The notes beneath the pieces were generated by a model that did no database searches, was not told the origin of the DNA, and was given only the letters and a program-made list of their open reading frames with translations. Positions 16,404 through 22,815 of a stretch of 26,761 nucleotides of DNA are shown one piece after another. Made by a program: the position numbers and the translations under genes. Every line of letters starts with the position of its first letter. Positions within the stretch are counted from its first letter, which is position 1. The DNA lies in assembly GCA_023417815.1 (NCBI GenBank), contig JAEZEI010000054.1, positions 1 to 26,761 on the forward strand, in the 5' to 3' direction. Source of the DNA: Bacteroidota bacterium (GTDB lineage: Bacteria > Bacteroidota > Bacteroidia > Chitinophagales > Chitinophagaceae).

Positions 16404-16526
16404 CGAGGTGAGACAACTATTCCTAAAATCATAATGCGAATTACAGTATTCAGTCCTTAAAGGTTGATATATAGGACAGTCTAAATTATACACTCACCTC
16501 AATTAACATAGGAGGTGAGTTTTTTT
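16404..16526 (+). promoter_or_regulatory. Early leader with mutually exclusive hairpins
   Basis: CTCACCTC (16493-16500) pairs perfectly with GAGGTGAG (16512-16519); the hairpin is followed by seven T and hides the ribosome binding site of the first early gene, so it can act as terminator and translation block. The same CTCACCTC can pair instead with an identical GAGGTGAG at the start of the leader (16405-16412), freeing the site. A small GTCCT/AGGAC stem lies between. The alternative pairing is seen in the sequence; its function is inferred. Confidence 0.6.
16464..16492 (+). promoter_or_regulatory. Second early promoter P2
   Basis: TTGATA (16464-16469), 17 bases, TATACA (16487-16492). Start near 16499-16501, so this transcript would lack the CTCACCTC arm and leave the ribosome binding site of the next gene open. 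Confidence 0.55.
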
Positions 16527-16934
16527 ATGAGACGTTCAAGCTACGAACAATTCGCCATCGTCCACGCAGACTCGGCATCGTTATTCAATGAGCAGCTGAA
16601 CGAAGAGATCTATCGACTCAGAGACTACCATCCAGTAGTACATTTCTCGGAGTCAATCCCATTCTATGCACAGATCAAGTACACGGTAACACACTCAACA
16701 CCTGAGTGCCTCGGAGACGAGTACGAGCTTCAGGGTGTCACTTTTGCGTGTGCTCTGTGCCCTCACTTTCTCCCGGTTAAGACGAGAAAGGGTAACGAGG
16801 ACAAGAGGTGCAAGATAGGGGACTGCTCGTATGACGGGAACGAGTTCGGCAGAGCCTTTAACAGTTCCGATGCGTGTGACCATCTTTATGAACTGATCAA
16901 GGAAGGGAAGGTGAAACTATGCTTTACGGAATAG
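16527..16934 (+). CDS. First early gene: Cys-rich protein of unknown function
   Basis: A 135-aa soluble protein. I do not recognise the family. The N-terminal half is mixed alpha/beta (YEQFAIVHADSASLFNEQLN); the C-terminal half has seven cysteines (PECLG, FACALCPHF, RCKIGDC, DACDHLY), suggesting one or two zinc sites. As the first gene of the early operon it is likely to act soon after DNA entry. ATG 16527 is used because the in-frame GTG 16515 lies within the ribosome binding site AGGAGGTGA. That site is inside the terminator-like hairpin. Confidence 0.75.
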   Translation: MRRSSYEQFAIVHADSASLFNEQLNEEIYRLRDYHPVVHFSESIPFYAQIKYTVTHSTPECLGDEYELQGVTFACALCPHFLPVKTRKGNEDKRCKIGDCSYDGNEFGRAFNSSDACDHLYELIKEGKVKLCFTE

Positions 16935-17074
16935 GCGTGACGGTGATTCTGCTCTCGTGTGCGTTCTGCGGCGGATCTGTACTGGTCCCGAACGTGATCG
17001 CTGCGATAGGGCTCGTACTGGTACTGATTGGAAGGAGGTCAGAAAATGGCAAGTACACAGACACAGAGAGATAG
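16919..17074 (+). CDS. Small two-helix membrane protein
   Basis: A 51-aa ORF with two hydrophobic segments, residues about 4-22 (GIGVTVILLSCAFCGGSVLV) and 24-38 (PNVIAAIGLVLVLIG), ending in a basic, polar tail. GGAAGGTGA lies about 6 nt upstream. It overlaps both the end of the previous gene and the start of the next, as other genes of this operon do. Function unknown; small early membrane proteins often alter host envelope or exclude other phages (inference). Confidence 0.6.
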   Translation: MLYGIGVTVILLSCAFCGGSVLVPNVIAAIGLVLVLIGRRSENGKYTDTER

Positions 17075-17261
17075 AGTTCTGCACTATCTCAGGACAAGAG
17101 GAGGGCTGACAGTCAGAGAGGCCATGATAGAGCTGAACATCAACTGTCTGCCGAAGAGAATCGAGGAGCTCCGCAATATGGGGTATCCAATCAAGACCGA
17201 GTGGGTCTACGGAAAGAATGTCAGGTATGGAGTCTACAAGCTCGAGGAGGTGACAGTATGA
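17046..17261 (+). CDS. Winged helix-turn-helix DNA-binding protein
   Basis: A 71-aa protein that is almost all one helix-turn-helix domain: TQRDRVLHYLRTRGGLTVREAMIELNI, then CLPKRIEELRNMGYPIKTEWV as recognition helix and wing, and RYGVYKLEEV as the last strand. This matches the small phage HTH family with the conserved TVREAM..LxI..LPxRIxELRxxGYPI pattern. It is probably an early transcriptional regulator acting on phage promoters. ATG 17046 follows AAGGAGGT. It is coupled to the next gene by ATGA overlap. Confidence 0.82.
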   Translation: MASTQTQRDRVLHYLRTRGGLTVREAMIELNINCLPKRIEELRNMGYPIKTEWVYGKNVRYGVYKLEEVTV

Positions 17262-17554
17262 AACATATCTACGATAAGAAGAGAGCGTTCGTTGAATCGC
17301 TGAACGCACCGCTCAGGGCCCTGAGAGACTTCGAGGCAATCGAGTACGCAAGAGATCCGATTCAGGGTGACGAGTACATCCGTATCAAGGACAAGCTCGG
17401 ACAGGTGTTCTACGTGAACGTGACCGGAGACAGCGAGGAGGCTATTCTGCTCGAGGTGGCAAGGATGACGCTCGGGACAAAGGCTGTCGGATTCGTGACC
17501 AGCAGAGAGAGGATCAGACAGATCGCTCCGATGTTCAGGAAGGCGGTGTCGTGA
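17258..17554 (+). CDS. Hypothetical early protein
   Basis: A 98-aa protein, charged, mixed alpha/beta (IRIKDKLGQVFYVNVTGDSEEAILLEVARM, given here as residues about 43-70), basic C-terminal helix. No family recognised. The ATG shares bases with the previous TGA, and GAGGAGGTGA lies just upstream. The next gene again overlaps by one base. Confidence 0.72.
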   Translation: MKHIYDKKRAFVESLNAPLRALRDFEAIEYARDPIQGDEYIRIKDKLGQVFYVNVTGDSEEAILLEVARMTLGTKAVGFVTSRERIRQIAPMFRKAVS

Positions 17555-17745
17555 TGGTATTCAAACTAACAGAGTTTATAAAGGAGTTCGTACACGTCAA
17601 AGAAGAGTACGGATATGTCGAGGTTAAAAAGACCTACGAGGTTACCAACTACGATGACCTTCAGAATTTGCTTCTGACTCTTATCGATTTCGGTGACAAG
17701 AAGCTCAAATTCGAGGTCGAGAAAATCGAGGAGGTGACTGAGTAA
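17554..17745 (+). CDS. Hypothetical small early protein
   Basis: A 63-aa, Lys/Glu-rich protein with a beta-alpha-beta look (FKLTEFIKEFVHVKEE, GYVEVKKTYEVTNYDDLQNL, KLKFEVEKIEEVTE). Not recognised. ATG 17554 overlaps the TGA of the previous gene; a GTG three bases earlier is in frame but less likely. TAATG coupling to the next gene. Confidence 0.68.
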   Translation: MVFKLTEFIKEFVHVKEEYGYVEVKKTYEVTNYDDLQNLLLTLIDFGDKKLKFEVEKIEEVTE

Positions 17746-18233
17746 TGGCAGAACTGACAGGTGACTACAGAAAATTCATGGACAAGAACTATCTCGGCGC
17801 GTGGGACGTCCCGGACGGTGAGGATCTCATCCTGACCATAGACAAAGCAGCTCGCGATGATGTCAAGAACGAACGCGGAACGGAAAGGAAGCTGACCATC
17901 CACTTCGTCGAGGACTATAAGCCGATGATACTGAACGCTACCAACTCGAAGGCCATCTCAGAGGCTTGCGGATCAACTAAGGTCGAGACGTGGGCCGGAA
18001 AGAGAATCGCCATATATACGACTAAGGTCACAGCATTCGGTGGCACTACAGACGCACTCCGCATCAGGAACTATCCTCCGAAGGAGACGAAAGCATACTG
18101 TGATAACTGCGGTTCACTCATCGAGCCACACGGCAGCTACTCGGTCAACAAAATCGTCACGATGTCCCGGGCGAAATACGGGCAAGCTCTCTGCTGGGAG
18201 TGTGCTCAGGCAAAGAAGGAGGCGGGAGAATGA
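17745..18233 (+). CDS. Conserved phage protein with C-terminal zinc ribbon, next to DUF3799 nuclease
   Basis: A 162-aa protein. Residues 1 to about 110 (FMDKNYLGAWDVPDGEDLIL, KLTIHFVEDYKPMILNATNS, GKRIAIYTTKVTAFGGTTDA) form a beta-rich domain seen, as I recall, next to PD-(D/E)XK nucleases in Clostridia prophages. Residues about 118-155 carry a zinc ribbon (YCDNCGS and CWECAQ). The pairing with the nuclease two genes down suggests a role in recombination or DNA-end processing, possibly as single-strand binding partner (inference). GAGGAGGTGA precedes the start. Confidence 0.72.
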   Translation: MAELTGDYRKFMDKNYLGAWDVPDGEDLILTIDKAARDDVKNERGTERKLTIHFVEDYKPMILNATNSKAISEACGSTKVETWAGKRIAIYTTKVTAFGGTTDALRIRNYPPKETKAYCDNCGSLIEPHGSYSVNKIVTMSRAKYGQALCWECAQAKKEAGE

Positions 18234-18373
18234 GTAGACGCGGCATAACTCAGTACGAGGTCGACCATCAGGAGAACATCATGCTGATAGACTCGCACTG
18301 GTTCGATAGGGACTGTGACGAGGACTGGGATGATGAGGAGGTGTTCGAAGACGATGACATTGACGAGTTCTAA
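18230..18373 (+). CDS. Very acidic 47-residue protein
   Basis: A short ORF coupled by ATGA overlap to the gene before it, with GGCGGGAG upstream, and overlapping the nuclease gene by 20 nt. It has 19 Asp/Glu and only three Arg; the last 20 residues are nearly all acidic (CDEDWDDEEVFEDDDIDEF). Such charge recalls DNA mimics (Ocr, some anti-CRISPR or anti-restriction proteins) or an acidic tail that binds OB-fold/SSB-like partners. Function unknown; the gene is likely real from its tight packing. Confidence 0.6.
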   Translation: MSRRGITQYEVDHQENIMLIDSHWFDRDCDEDWDDEEVFEDDDIDEF

Positions 18374-19121
18374 CTATTACAGCCCTGAGGCGAACCGCGA
18401 GTACTGGTCAGTATCACTCTTCAAGGCTTTTGACAGGTGCGAGGCTGCTGGTCTCACATCGGTCAGGGGCCAGTACGAACGACCTGAGACGGATGCGCTT
18501 CTCATCGGTTCGTATGTGGACGCATACTTCACCGGGGACCTCGATGAGTTCGTGGGTAATCACGCCGATGTGATGTTCAAGAAGAACGGTGAGCTCTACG
18601 CCAAGTACGAACACGCTAACAAGATAATCAACACGGTCGAGTGCCAGCCGTTAATGATGGACTTCCTTCAGGGCGAGTACCAGAAGATATTCACTGCGGA
18701 TCTCTTCGGTGTCCCGTGGAAGATCAAGACGGACGTGGTTATTTCCGGAAAACGTATAGTCGACCTCAAGTGCGTAAAGGACTTCAAGCCGATATATCAG
18801 GACGGGTTCGGGTACCGGTCATGGATTGAGTACTGGGGGTATGACATACAGGGTGCGATCTATCAGAAGGTAGTCGAGCTGGTCACAGGCGAGAGACTCC
18901 CGTTCTATATCGCAGCGGTCACAAAAGAGCCAGTCCCGGACGTGGATGTGATCGAGCTGCCTCAGTCCGTACTCGATACGGCTCTCAAGGTGGTCGAGGC
19001 GAAGATAGATGAATTTGACCTTGTAAAGATAGGCGAGATCAAGCCTAAACGTTGTGAGGTCTGTGAGTACTGTAAGCAGACGAAGATATTGACTAAGCCG
19101 AGTGTGTACGAGGTGGAGTGA
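18354..19121 (+). CDS. PD-(D/E)XK nuclease, DUF3799/exonuclease VIII-like
   Basis: A 255-aa nuclease expected to act as a recombination exonuclease (RecE/RecB-like fold). The opening TLTSSNYYSPEANREYWSVS, ALLIGSYVDAYFTGDLDEF, and the core VPWKIKTDVV...IVDLKC (Asp127; Asp137-x-Lys139) match DUF3799. YDIQGAIYQKVVELVTGERL and the C-terminal RCEVCEYCKQTK follow; the cysteines may bind metal or an Fe-S cluster. No annealase (RecT/Erf) gene is seen beside it, so partner proteins may be SSB and the zinc-ribbon protein upstream. ATG 18354 is preferred over the longer frame because GAGGAGGTG precedes it and family similarity starts there. Confidence 0.87.
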   Translation: MTLTSSNYYSPEANREYWSVSLFKAFDRCEAAGLTSVRGQYERPETDALLIGSYVDAYFTGDLDEFVGNHADVMFKKNGELYAKYEHANKIINTVECQPLMMDFLQGEYQKIFTADLFGVPWKIKTDVVISGKRIVDLKCVKDFKPIYQDGFGYRSWIEYWGYDIQGAIYQKVVELVTGERLPFYIAAVTKEPVPDVDVIELPQSVLDTALKVVEAKIDEFDLVKIGEIKPKRCEVCEYCKQTKILTKPSVYEVE

Positions 19122-19717
19122 TGGGAAGAAAAAAATTTCAAGATGACACAAAAGAACTTCTATATAGAGAAATGTATCTGGTTCTGAAAGATCGTAATCG
19201 TAGGTCAGATAACTTAAAGGCATTTGGAAAGACCGAGGACCAGTGCATAACGGAAAGCGAAAAGCGAGAGCTTGAAGGATATATGCTCGCTGACGAATTG
19301 CTGGACGCAATAAACGAAAACCAGCCAATTCCGTTTACAAAGTCAAATATGAGTGCCGCCCTTCAGCATGGAAGAAGGCAACTTGACAAGAAAAGATTAA
19401 AGGTAACCCAGTGGATCATGGCTTCTCCAAAAGGGTTATTCTTGCCGAAATCAGAGAATGATAAACGGATATGCGCTTATGTGGTTCAAAACTTCAAAGA
19501 CATTAATTCAAGAAATACAACACAAGTGCCATTATTTGCTGAAGTTCTCCGCATAAATCCGGACGGGCTTAGAGAAGCATTTCACGAGGCTAATAAAGAG
19601 TGGGAAGTTTCAAATGAAATGAAGCCGTGGGCCGTATGGTCATCAATTATGGACGATGCTTACGACAGCTATACGGCCTTAGAGCCAAACTATAGGGATG
19701 ATGATTACTGGAGGTAA
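19121..19717 (+). CDS. Hypothetical protein in AT-rich DNA
   Basis: A 198-aa, mainly helical protein, unrecognised. Features: Lys/Asp-rich N-terminus (GRKKFQDDTKELLYREMYLV), a central basic part (GRRQLDKKRLKVTQWIMASP), and an aromatic, acidic C-terminus (YRDDDYWR). Base use is unlike the neighbours: 20 G+C in 60 bases at 19141-19200 against 31 in 60 at 18961-19020, and codons TTT, AAA, ATA are frequent. It is likely a recent acquisition inserted between nuclease and SSB. It still overlaps the previous stop and has GAGGTGGAG upstream. Confidence 0.78.
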   Translation: MGRKKFQDDTKELLYREMYLVLKDRNRRSDNLKAFGKTEDQCITESEKRELEGYMLADELLDAINENQPIPFTKSNMSAALQHGRRQLDKKRLKVTQWIMASPKGLFLPKSENDKRICAYVVQNFKDINSRNTTQVPLFAEVLRINPDGLREAFHEANKEWEVSNEMKPWAVWSSIMDDAYDSYTALEPNYRDDDYWR

Positions 19718-19719
19718 TA

Positions 19720-20091
19720 ATGCTTAACCGACACGAAATAATGGGCCGACTCGTCCGAGACCCGGAACTGACAACAAATGCGGACGAGACCAAAAACAGA
19801 ATCAATTTCACCGTTGCCGTTGATGATGATTATGGCGACGGCACTGAGTTCATCGACTGCGTGATGTTCGGCAAGAGGGCCGGCGTCATTGACAAATACT
19901 TCAAGAAAGGCGACGGGATCTACGTTGCCGGAAAGGGCTCTGTCCACTCCTATGAGGACAAGTCCGGAATCAAGCGCAAGTCGTACTCTATCGTAATTCG
20001 TGACTTCAACTTCCCGCCGGGGTCCAAGTCGGGCAAGGCTCAGGCCGATGACGGTGAGTGGAAGAAACAAGAAGAGGATATACCGTTCTGA
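19720..20091 (+). CDS. ssb: Single-stranded DNA-binding protein
   Basis: A 123-aa SSB that protects single strands in replication and recombination. The OB fold covers residues 1 to about 100: NRHEIMGRLVRDPEL, NRINFTVAVDDDYG, EFIDCVMFGKRAGVIDKYFK, IYVAGKGSVHSYEDKSG. A short linker leads to the acidic C-terminal tip EEDIPF, the standard docking peptide for replication and repair proteins. It sits between a recombination nuclease and small zinc proteins. Starts within TAATAATG after GGAGG. Confidence 0.95.
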   Translation: MLNRHEIMGRLVRDPELTTNADETKNRINFTVAVDDDYGDGTEFIDCVMFGKRAGVIDKYFKKGDGIYVAGKGSVHSYEDKSGIKRKSYSIVIRDFNFPPGSKSGKAQADDGEWKKQEEDIPF

Positions 20092-20094
20092 GCC

Positions 20095-20358
20095 ATGACT
20101 AAAGAAGAAGCGAAGGCTAATCAGGATCGCATCGAGGCGAGCGGTTTCAAACTCGATTGGTGGTACGGGACGAATTGCGAAAAGTGTTGCGGAGTCTTTC
20201 CGAAGTTCAGAACATTTGGAGACCTCGGAGGGCATTCCAGATGCTTCTACGAATGCGAGGTCTGCGGAAAGCGGACAGACAACTTCGACATGCCTTTTCA
20301 GGCAGAGAAAGCATGGAACGATCACGAATACATATCGAATCAATTGAGGTGGTTCTGA
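20095..20358 (+). CDS. Zinc-ribbon protein, Lar-like
   Basis: An 87-aa protein with CEKCCG...CFYECEVCGKRT and the ending QAEKAWNDHE, the layout of Lar-type restriction-alleviation ribbons (C-x2-C, C-x2-C-G, then A-x-x-x-W-N). Similar small phage proteins are often annotated this way; anti-restriction activity here is not shown. The ribosome binding site is poor, so translation may depend on coupling with ssb, four bases upstream. Confidence 0.7.
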   Translation: MTKEEAKANQDRIEASGFKLDWWYGTNCEKCCGVFPKFRTFGDLGGHSRCFYECEVCGKRTDNFDMPFQAEKAWNDHEYISNQLRWF

Positions 20359-20567
20359 TGTGGCAGATAACACTTGAGGAACTGGGGGCTGACAAGGTCA
20401 AGCCGAAAAGGACACGGAACCCAAGCGGGTGCATCAACTATATCTGTGGCATCTGCCTGGAGCCCGTCGGTATCTTCGGCCCTCCGTCATACCACGAGCA
20501 AGGGTGGCTATACCGTCGGAGCACTTGCCCGAACGGACACGTTGTCGACTGGGAGGGTATCGAGTGA
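20358..20567 (+). CDS. Small zinc-binding protein
   Basis: A 69-aa protein with a zinc-finger-like set: ICGICLEPVG and STCPNGHVVDW, i.e. two Cys pairs and a His. The basic segment KVKPKRTRNPSG suggests nucleic-acid contact. ATG 20358 overlaps the previous TGA and follows GAGGTGG; the longer upstream frame is a shadow of the previous gene. Family not recognised. Confidence 0.68.
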   Translation: MWQITLEELGADKVKPKRTRNPSGCINYICGICLEPVGIFGPPSYHEQGWLYRRSTCPNGHVVDWEGIE

Positions 20568-21025
20568 AGCACCTCATCAGCGACACCAGAGAGAAAAAGA
20601 ATCAGCACGTCCTCAACTACTTCAACAAAGTTGGTATCAAGTACGAAGTCTGTAAACTCGACTTTGGCGACTACATGGATGTGTATAGACCTTACATCTG
20701 CATCGATCGGAAACAGAATATAGCGGAACTCGCTAAAAACTGCACCTCTGATAAAGAACGGTTCAAACGCGAAATATTGCGAGCTCAGGCAGCCGGTTGT
20801 CAGCTCGTGATACTCGTTGAACAGAATCGATACAAGGACAGAGACAAATGGATCCGGGTTAATAACATCTCGGATCTGATGCTCTGGTCCAGTCCACACA
20901 CCAAGATACGAGGTGAAAAGGTCTATCGTGTACTCGCCTCATGGTGTGCCCACTATCCACTTCGAGTGGAATTTTGCGACAAGAGAAATACTGGTAGACG
21001 AATACTGGAGATTATATACAAATGA
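20564..21025 (+). CDS. ERCC4-type structure-specific nuclease
   Basis: A 153-aa stand-alone ERCC4 (XPF/Mus81-like) nuclease domain: DTREK (Asp7, Glu10), the LDFGDYMD strand, and IDRKQNIAELA, matching the family's (E/D)RKxxxDL metal site (Asp48, Lys50). It should cut branched or flap DNA. The start is GTG, whose bases overlap the stop of the previous gene; LISDTREKK follows at once, as in relatives. No helix-hairpin-helix domain is present. A role in resolving replication or recombination intermediates is likely. Confidence 0.85.
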   Translation: MKHLISDTREKKNQHVLNYFNKVGIKYEVCKLDFGDYMDVYRPYICIDRKQNIAELAKNCTSDKERFKREILRAQAAGCQLVILVEQNRYKDRDKWIRVNNISDLMLWSSPHTKIRGEKVYRVLASWCAHYPLRVEFCDKRNTGRRILEIIYK

Positions 21026-21285
21026 CAAGTATCAGAAAGAAGAAGATACGCCCGGGTGCGCTCGTGATGGTCACGTATCCGCTGGACAAGAACGAGCAGA
21101 CGAACAACCCGGCGAGGAAGTTAGAGGGTCAGGAGTTCACTGTGAGGAGGCGTGTCAATGTCCATACCCGCAGCGGAGAAAAGGGATACTGGGAGCTTTA
21201 CGGAGCGGTATCAGACAAGGGCGTTCCGTATGGGTTCCTCGATGAAGAGCTCTATGTGATAGCGGAGGTAAACAGATGTCACTGA
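21022..21285 (+). CDS. Hypothetical small beta-rich early protein
   Basis: An 87-aa basic, beta-rich protein (KIRPGALVMVTYPLDKNEQT, EFTVRRRVNVHTRSGEKGYW, YGFLDEELYVI) with an SH3-like barrel look. I do not recognise it. The start overlaps the nuclease stop by ATGA and its end overlaps the next gene by 10 nt. Confidence 0.7.
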   Translation: MTSIRKKKIRPGALVMVTYPLDKNEQTNNPARKLEGQEFTVRRRVNVHTRSGEKGYWELYGAVSDKGVPYGFLDEELYVIAEVNRCH

Positions 21286-21551
21286 TAGACAAGGAAAAGA
21301 CAGTCGAGGCTATTGCGACATATTTGTTCGTGAACGATGCGATACGCGGGCCTAAGCCGGGGAAGATATGTGACTATCTGGTATTCGCTCAGTCGATACT
21401 GACGGACGTGCCGGAGACTGATGTGATCAGGTGCAAGGACTGCGTACACTGGCAGCTCCTGACATCACCGTTCGGGCTCTGTGTCTGGAACGAGGACAAC
21501 AAGAGACAGATGGAAGAGAAGGGGTTCTGCTCCTGTGGGGTGAAGAGATGA
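21276..21551 (+). CDS. RCKDC zinc-ribbon protein, copy 1
   Basis: A 91-aa protein. The N-terminal half is helical (DKEKTVEAIATYLFV); the C-terminal half is a ribbon with VIRCKDCVHW, LCVW and FCSCG. It is the first of three neighbouring genes with the same RCKxC...C...(D/G)xCS-G plan. Such proteins are very common in Firmicutes phages, with no known function. AGCGGAGGT gives the start. Confidence 0.75.
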   Translation: MSLIDKEKTVEAIATYLFVNDAIRGPKPGKICDYLVFAQSILTDVPETDVIRCKDCVHWQLLTSPFGLCVWNEDNKRQMEEKGFCSCGVKR

Positions 21552-21775
21552 GCAAGTACATCGAGATCGACGAACTGATATCGGCAATCAAGACGGCACC
21601 AGTATGGACCGGCCTCGATGCGATAGAGAGGATAAAGACTCTGTCGACCATCGACATCGTGCGGTGCAAGGAGTGCAAGTGGGATAAAGCACAAATGATA
21701 CCAAAAGAGGTCAAGTGCATATATCAGCATGATGCCGATGACTATTGCTCATACGGAGAAAGGAGAGAGCCGTGA
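21548..21775 (+). CDS. RCKEC zinc-ribbon protein, copy 2
   Basis: A 75-aa protein: N-terminal helix (KYIEIDELISAIKTAPVWTG) then the ribbon IVRCKECKWDK, VKCIY, DDYCSYGER. DNA around GTGCGGTGCAAGGAGTG (from 21659) recurs in copy 3, so the pair arose by duplication. The ATG overlaps the previous TGA; the longer upstream frame is a shadow. Confidence 0.74.
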   Translation: MSKYIEIDELISAIKTAPVWTGLDAIERIKTLSTIDIVRCKECKWDKAQMIPKEVKCIYQHDADDYCSYGERREP

Positions 21776-21984
21776 AAGAAGTAATAATGAAAGTGCCGTC
21801 ATTTTCCGCTGACTATCCTAAAGCACCGATATATGTTGCTGATTTGGTGCGGTGCAAGGAGTGTAAGTACGGAGATACAGGAACAGATGAAGATGGCAAT
21901 CTGTTTTGGAAGTGTTTAGGCGGACATTATGGTGGTACAAATCCCGATGACTTCTGCTCATACGGAGAAAGAGAGGGCGAGTGA
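21772..21984 (+). CDS. RCKEC zinc-ribbon protein, copy 3
   Basis: A 70-aa protein with LVRCKECKYGD, FWKCLGG, DDFCSYGERE; it lacks the long N-terminal helix of copies 1 and 2. GTG 21772 overlaps the previous TGA; ATG 21787 is a possible alternative. It is clearly paralogous to copy 2 at DNA and protein level. Confidence 0.7.
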   Translation: MKEVIMKVPSFSADYPKAPIYVADLVRCKECKYGDTGTDEDGNLFWKCLGGHYGGTNPDDFCSYGEREGE

Positions 21985-22178
21985 TGATACCCGAAAGAGA
22001 ACGAGAAGCACTAATGCGTCTGACGATGTGTGCAAGGGAAGAATGCAGAATATGTATGTATCAGAAGCGGTGTGATTTCGACTTTCAGTACGAACTTGCT
22101 ACCAAGAATATGAACATACTCGCAGACGCTTTAAGGACAGACCGCAAGACCGAGCAGACGGAAAGGAGCAACGAATGA
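21984..22178 (+). CDS. Small Cys-rich helical protein
   Basis: A 64-aa protein with CAREECRICMYQKRC, four cysteines in a tight cluster that could hold one metal, within an otherwise helical, charged chain. Family unknown. ATG 21984 overlaps the stop of the previous gene; it is coupled to the next by ATGA. Confidence 0.66.
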   Translation: MIPEREREALMRLTMCAREECRICMYQKRCDFDFQYELATKNMNILADALRTDRKTEQTERSNE

Positions 22179-22429
22179 GAGCGAGAACAGAAGCAGAGAT
22201 AAAGGCATATATTGATGGATATAATGCTTGTTACAAACAATTCTGCGAGTGTCTTAAAGTCAGACCGCTATGGAAAGCAATAAAGAAAATGGATTTGTTC
22301 GTGACGGCTGTAAATGGGTGCGTTGAGGACGAGCCACAGTATATATTGCGAGAGCCTACAGATGAAGAGAGGCAAGCCATCATAGAATGTGCAAAGGACG
22401 AGCCGCAGACGGATTGCTCGTGGAAATAA
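22175..22429 (+). CDS. Hypothetical protein at the end of the early gene run
   Basis: An 84-aa protein with five cysteines spread through a helical chain (AYIDGYNACYKQFCECLKVR) and an acidic stretch followed by ILREPTDEERQAIIECA. The REPTxEE phrase is frequent in small phage proteins of unknown role. It overlaps the previous stop with AAAGGAG upstream. Confidence 0.66.
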   Translation: MRARTEAEIKAYIDGYNACYKQFCECLKVRPLWKAIKKMDLFVTAVNGCVEDEPQYILREPTDEERQAIIECAKDEPQTDCSWK

Positions 22430-22439
22430 CAACGGCATT

Positions 22440-22526
22440 ACAGGGGACGGACGGATATTCAATACTTATAAACATCATTATTCTTTTCTAAGTGCTCCTT
22501 TTTTCATACAGCCGTCCGTCCTCTGT
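22440..22526. repeat. 15-bp inverted repeat with AT-rich 57-nt centre
   Basis: Arms at 22440-22454 (ACAGGGGACGGACGG) and 22512-22526 (CCGTCCGTCCTCTGT) pair at all 15 positions with one G-U. Each arm holds a GACGGACGG direct-repeat core. The centre is AT-rich with a CTTTTTTC tract. It lies between the early gene run and the replication genes. Confidence 0.72.
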
Positions 22527-22548
22527 TTGCAGATATGGAGGACCAACA

Positions 22549-22809
22549 ATGGCAAGACAGACAACTAAACGCAAGGTCGAGACACCGGAGGACGCGCTTA
22601 TACCGAGCGCGGTAGAAAAAGAAATTAAGGATAGAGTCGCGAACCTGTCGGCAGCTGAACTTATCAAGCACGAGATTGGTATCGATGCGCTCAGAGCCGA
22701 GATAGACCGACTCAACTGGGTTATCAGGCAGAAGGATCTCACAATCAACGCGCTCCAGAAGGGAAACGAACAGATAAGCGACGAGCTGAGCAAGGAAAGA
22801 AATAAATAG
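22549..22809 (+). CDS. Coiled-coil protein upstream of the primase-helicase
   Basis: An 86-aa protein: basic N-terminus (ARQTTKRKVETPEDAL), then a long charged heptad-like helix (IDALRAEIDRLNWVIRQKDL). It may be a helicase/primase accessory or DNA-bridging protein, but no family is recognised. GGAGG lies 7 nt before ATG 22549. It is the first gene after the 15-bp inverted repeat. Confidence 0.72.
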   Translation: MARQTTKRKVETPEDALIPSAVEKEIKDRVANLSAAELIKHEIGIDALRAEIDRLNWVIRQKDLTINALQKGNEQISDELSKERNK

Positions 22810-22815
22810 CACTTT

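Noticed and set aside
16434..16460. 8-residue leader peptide ORF in the early leader
   Set aside because: The nearest GAGGTGA is about 21 bases upstream, too far, and there is no run of regulatory codons as in amino-acid attenuators.
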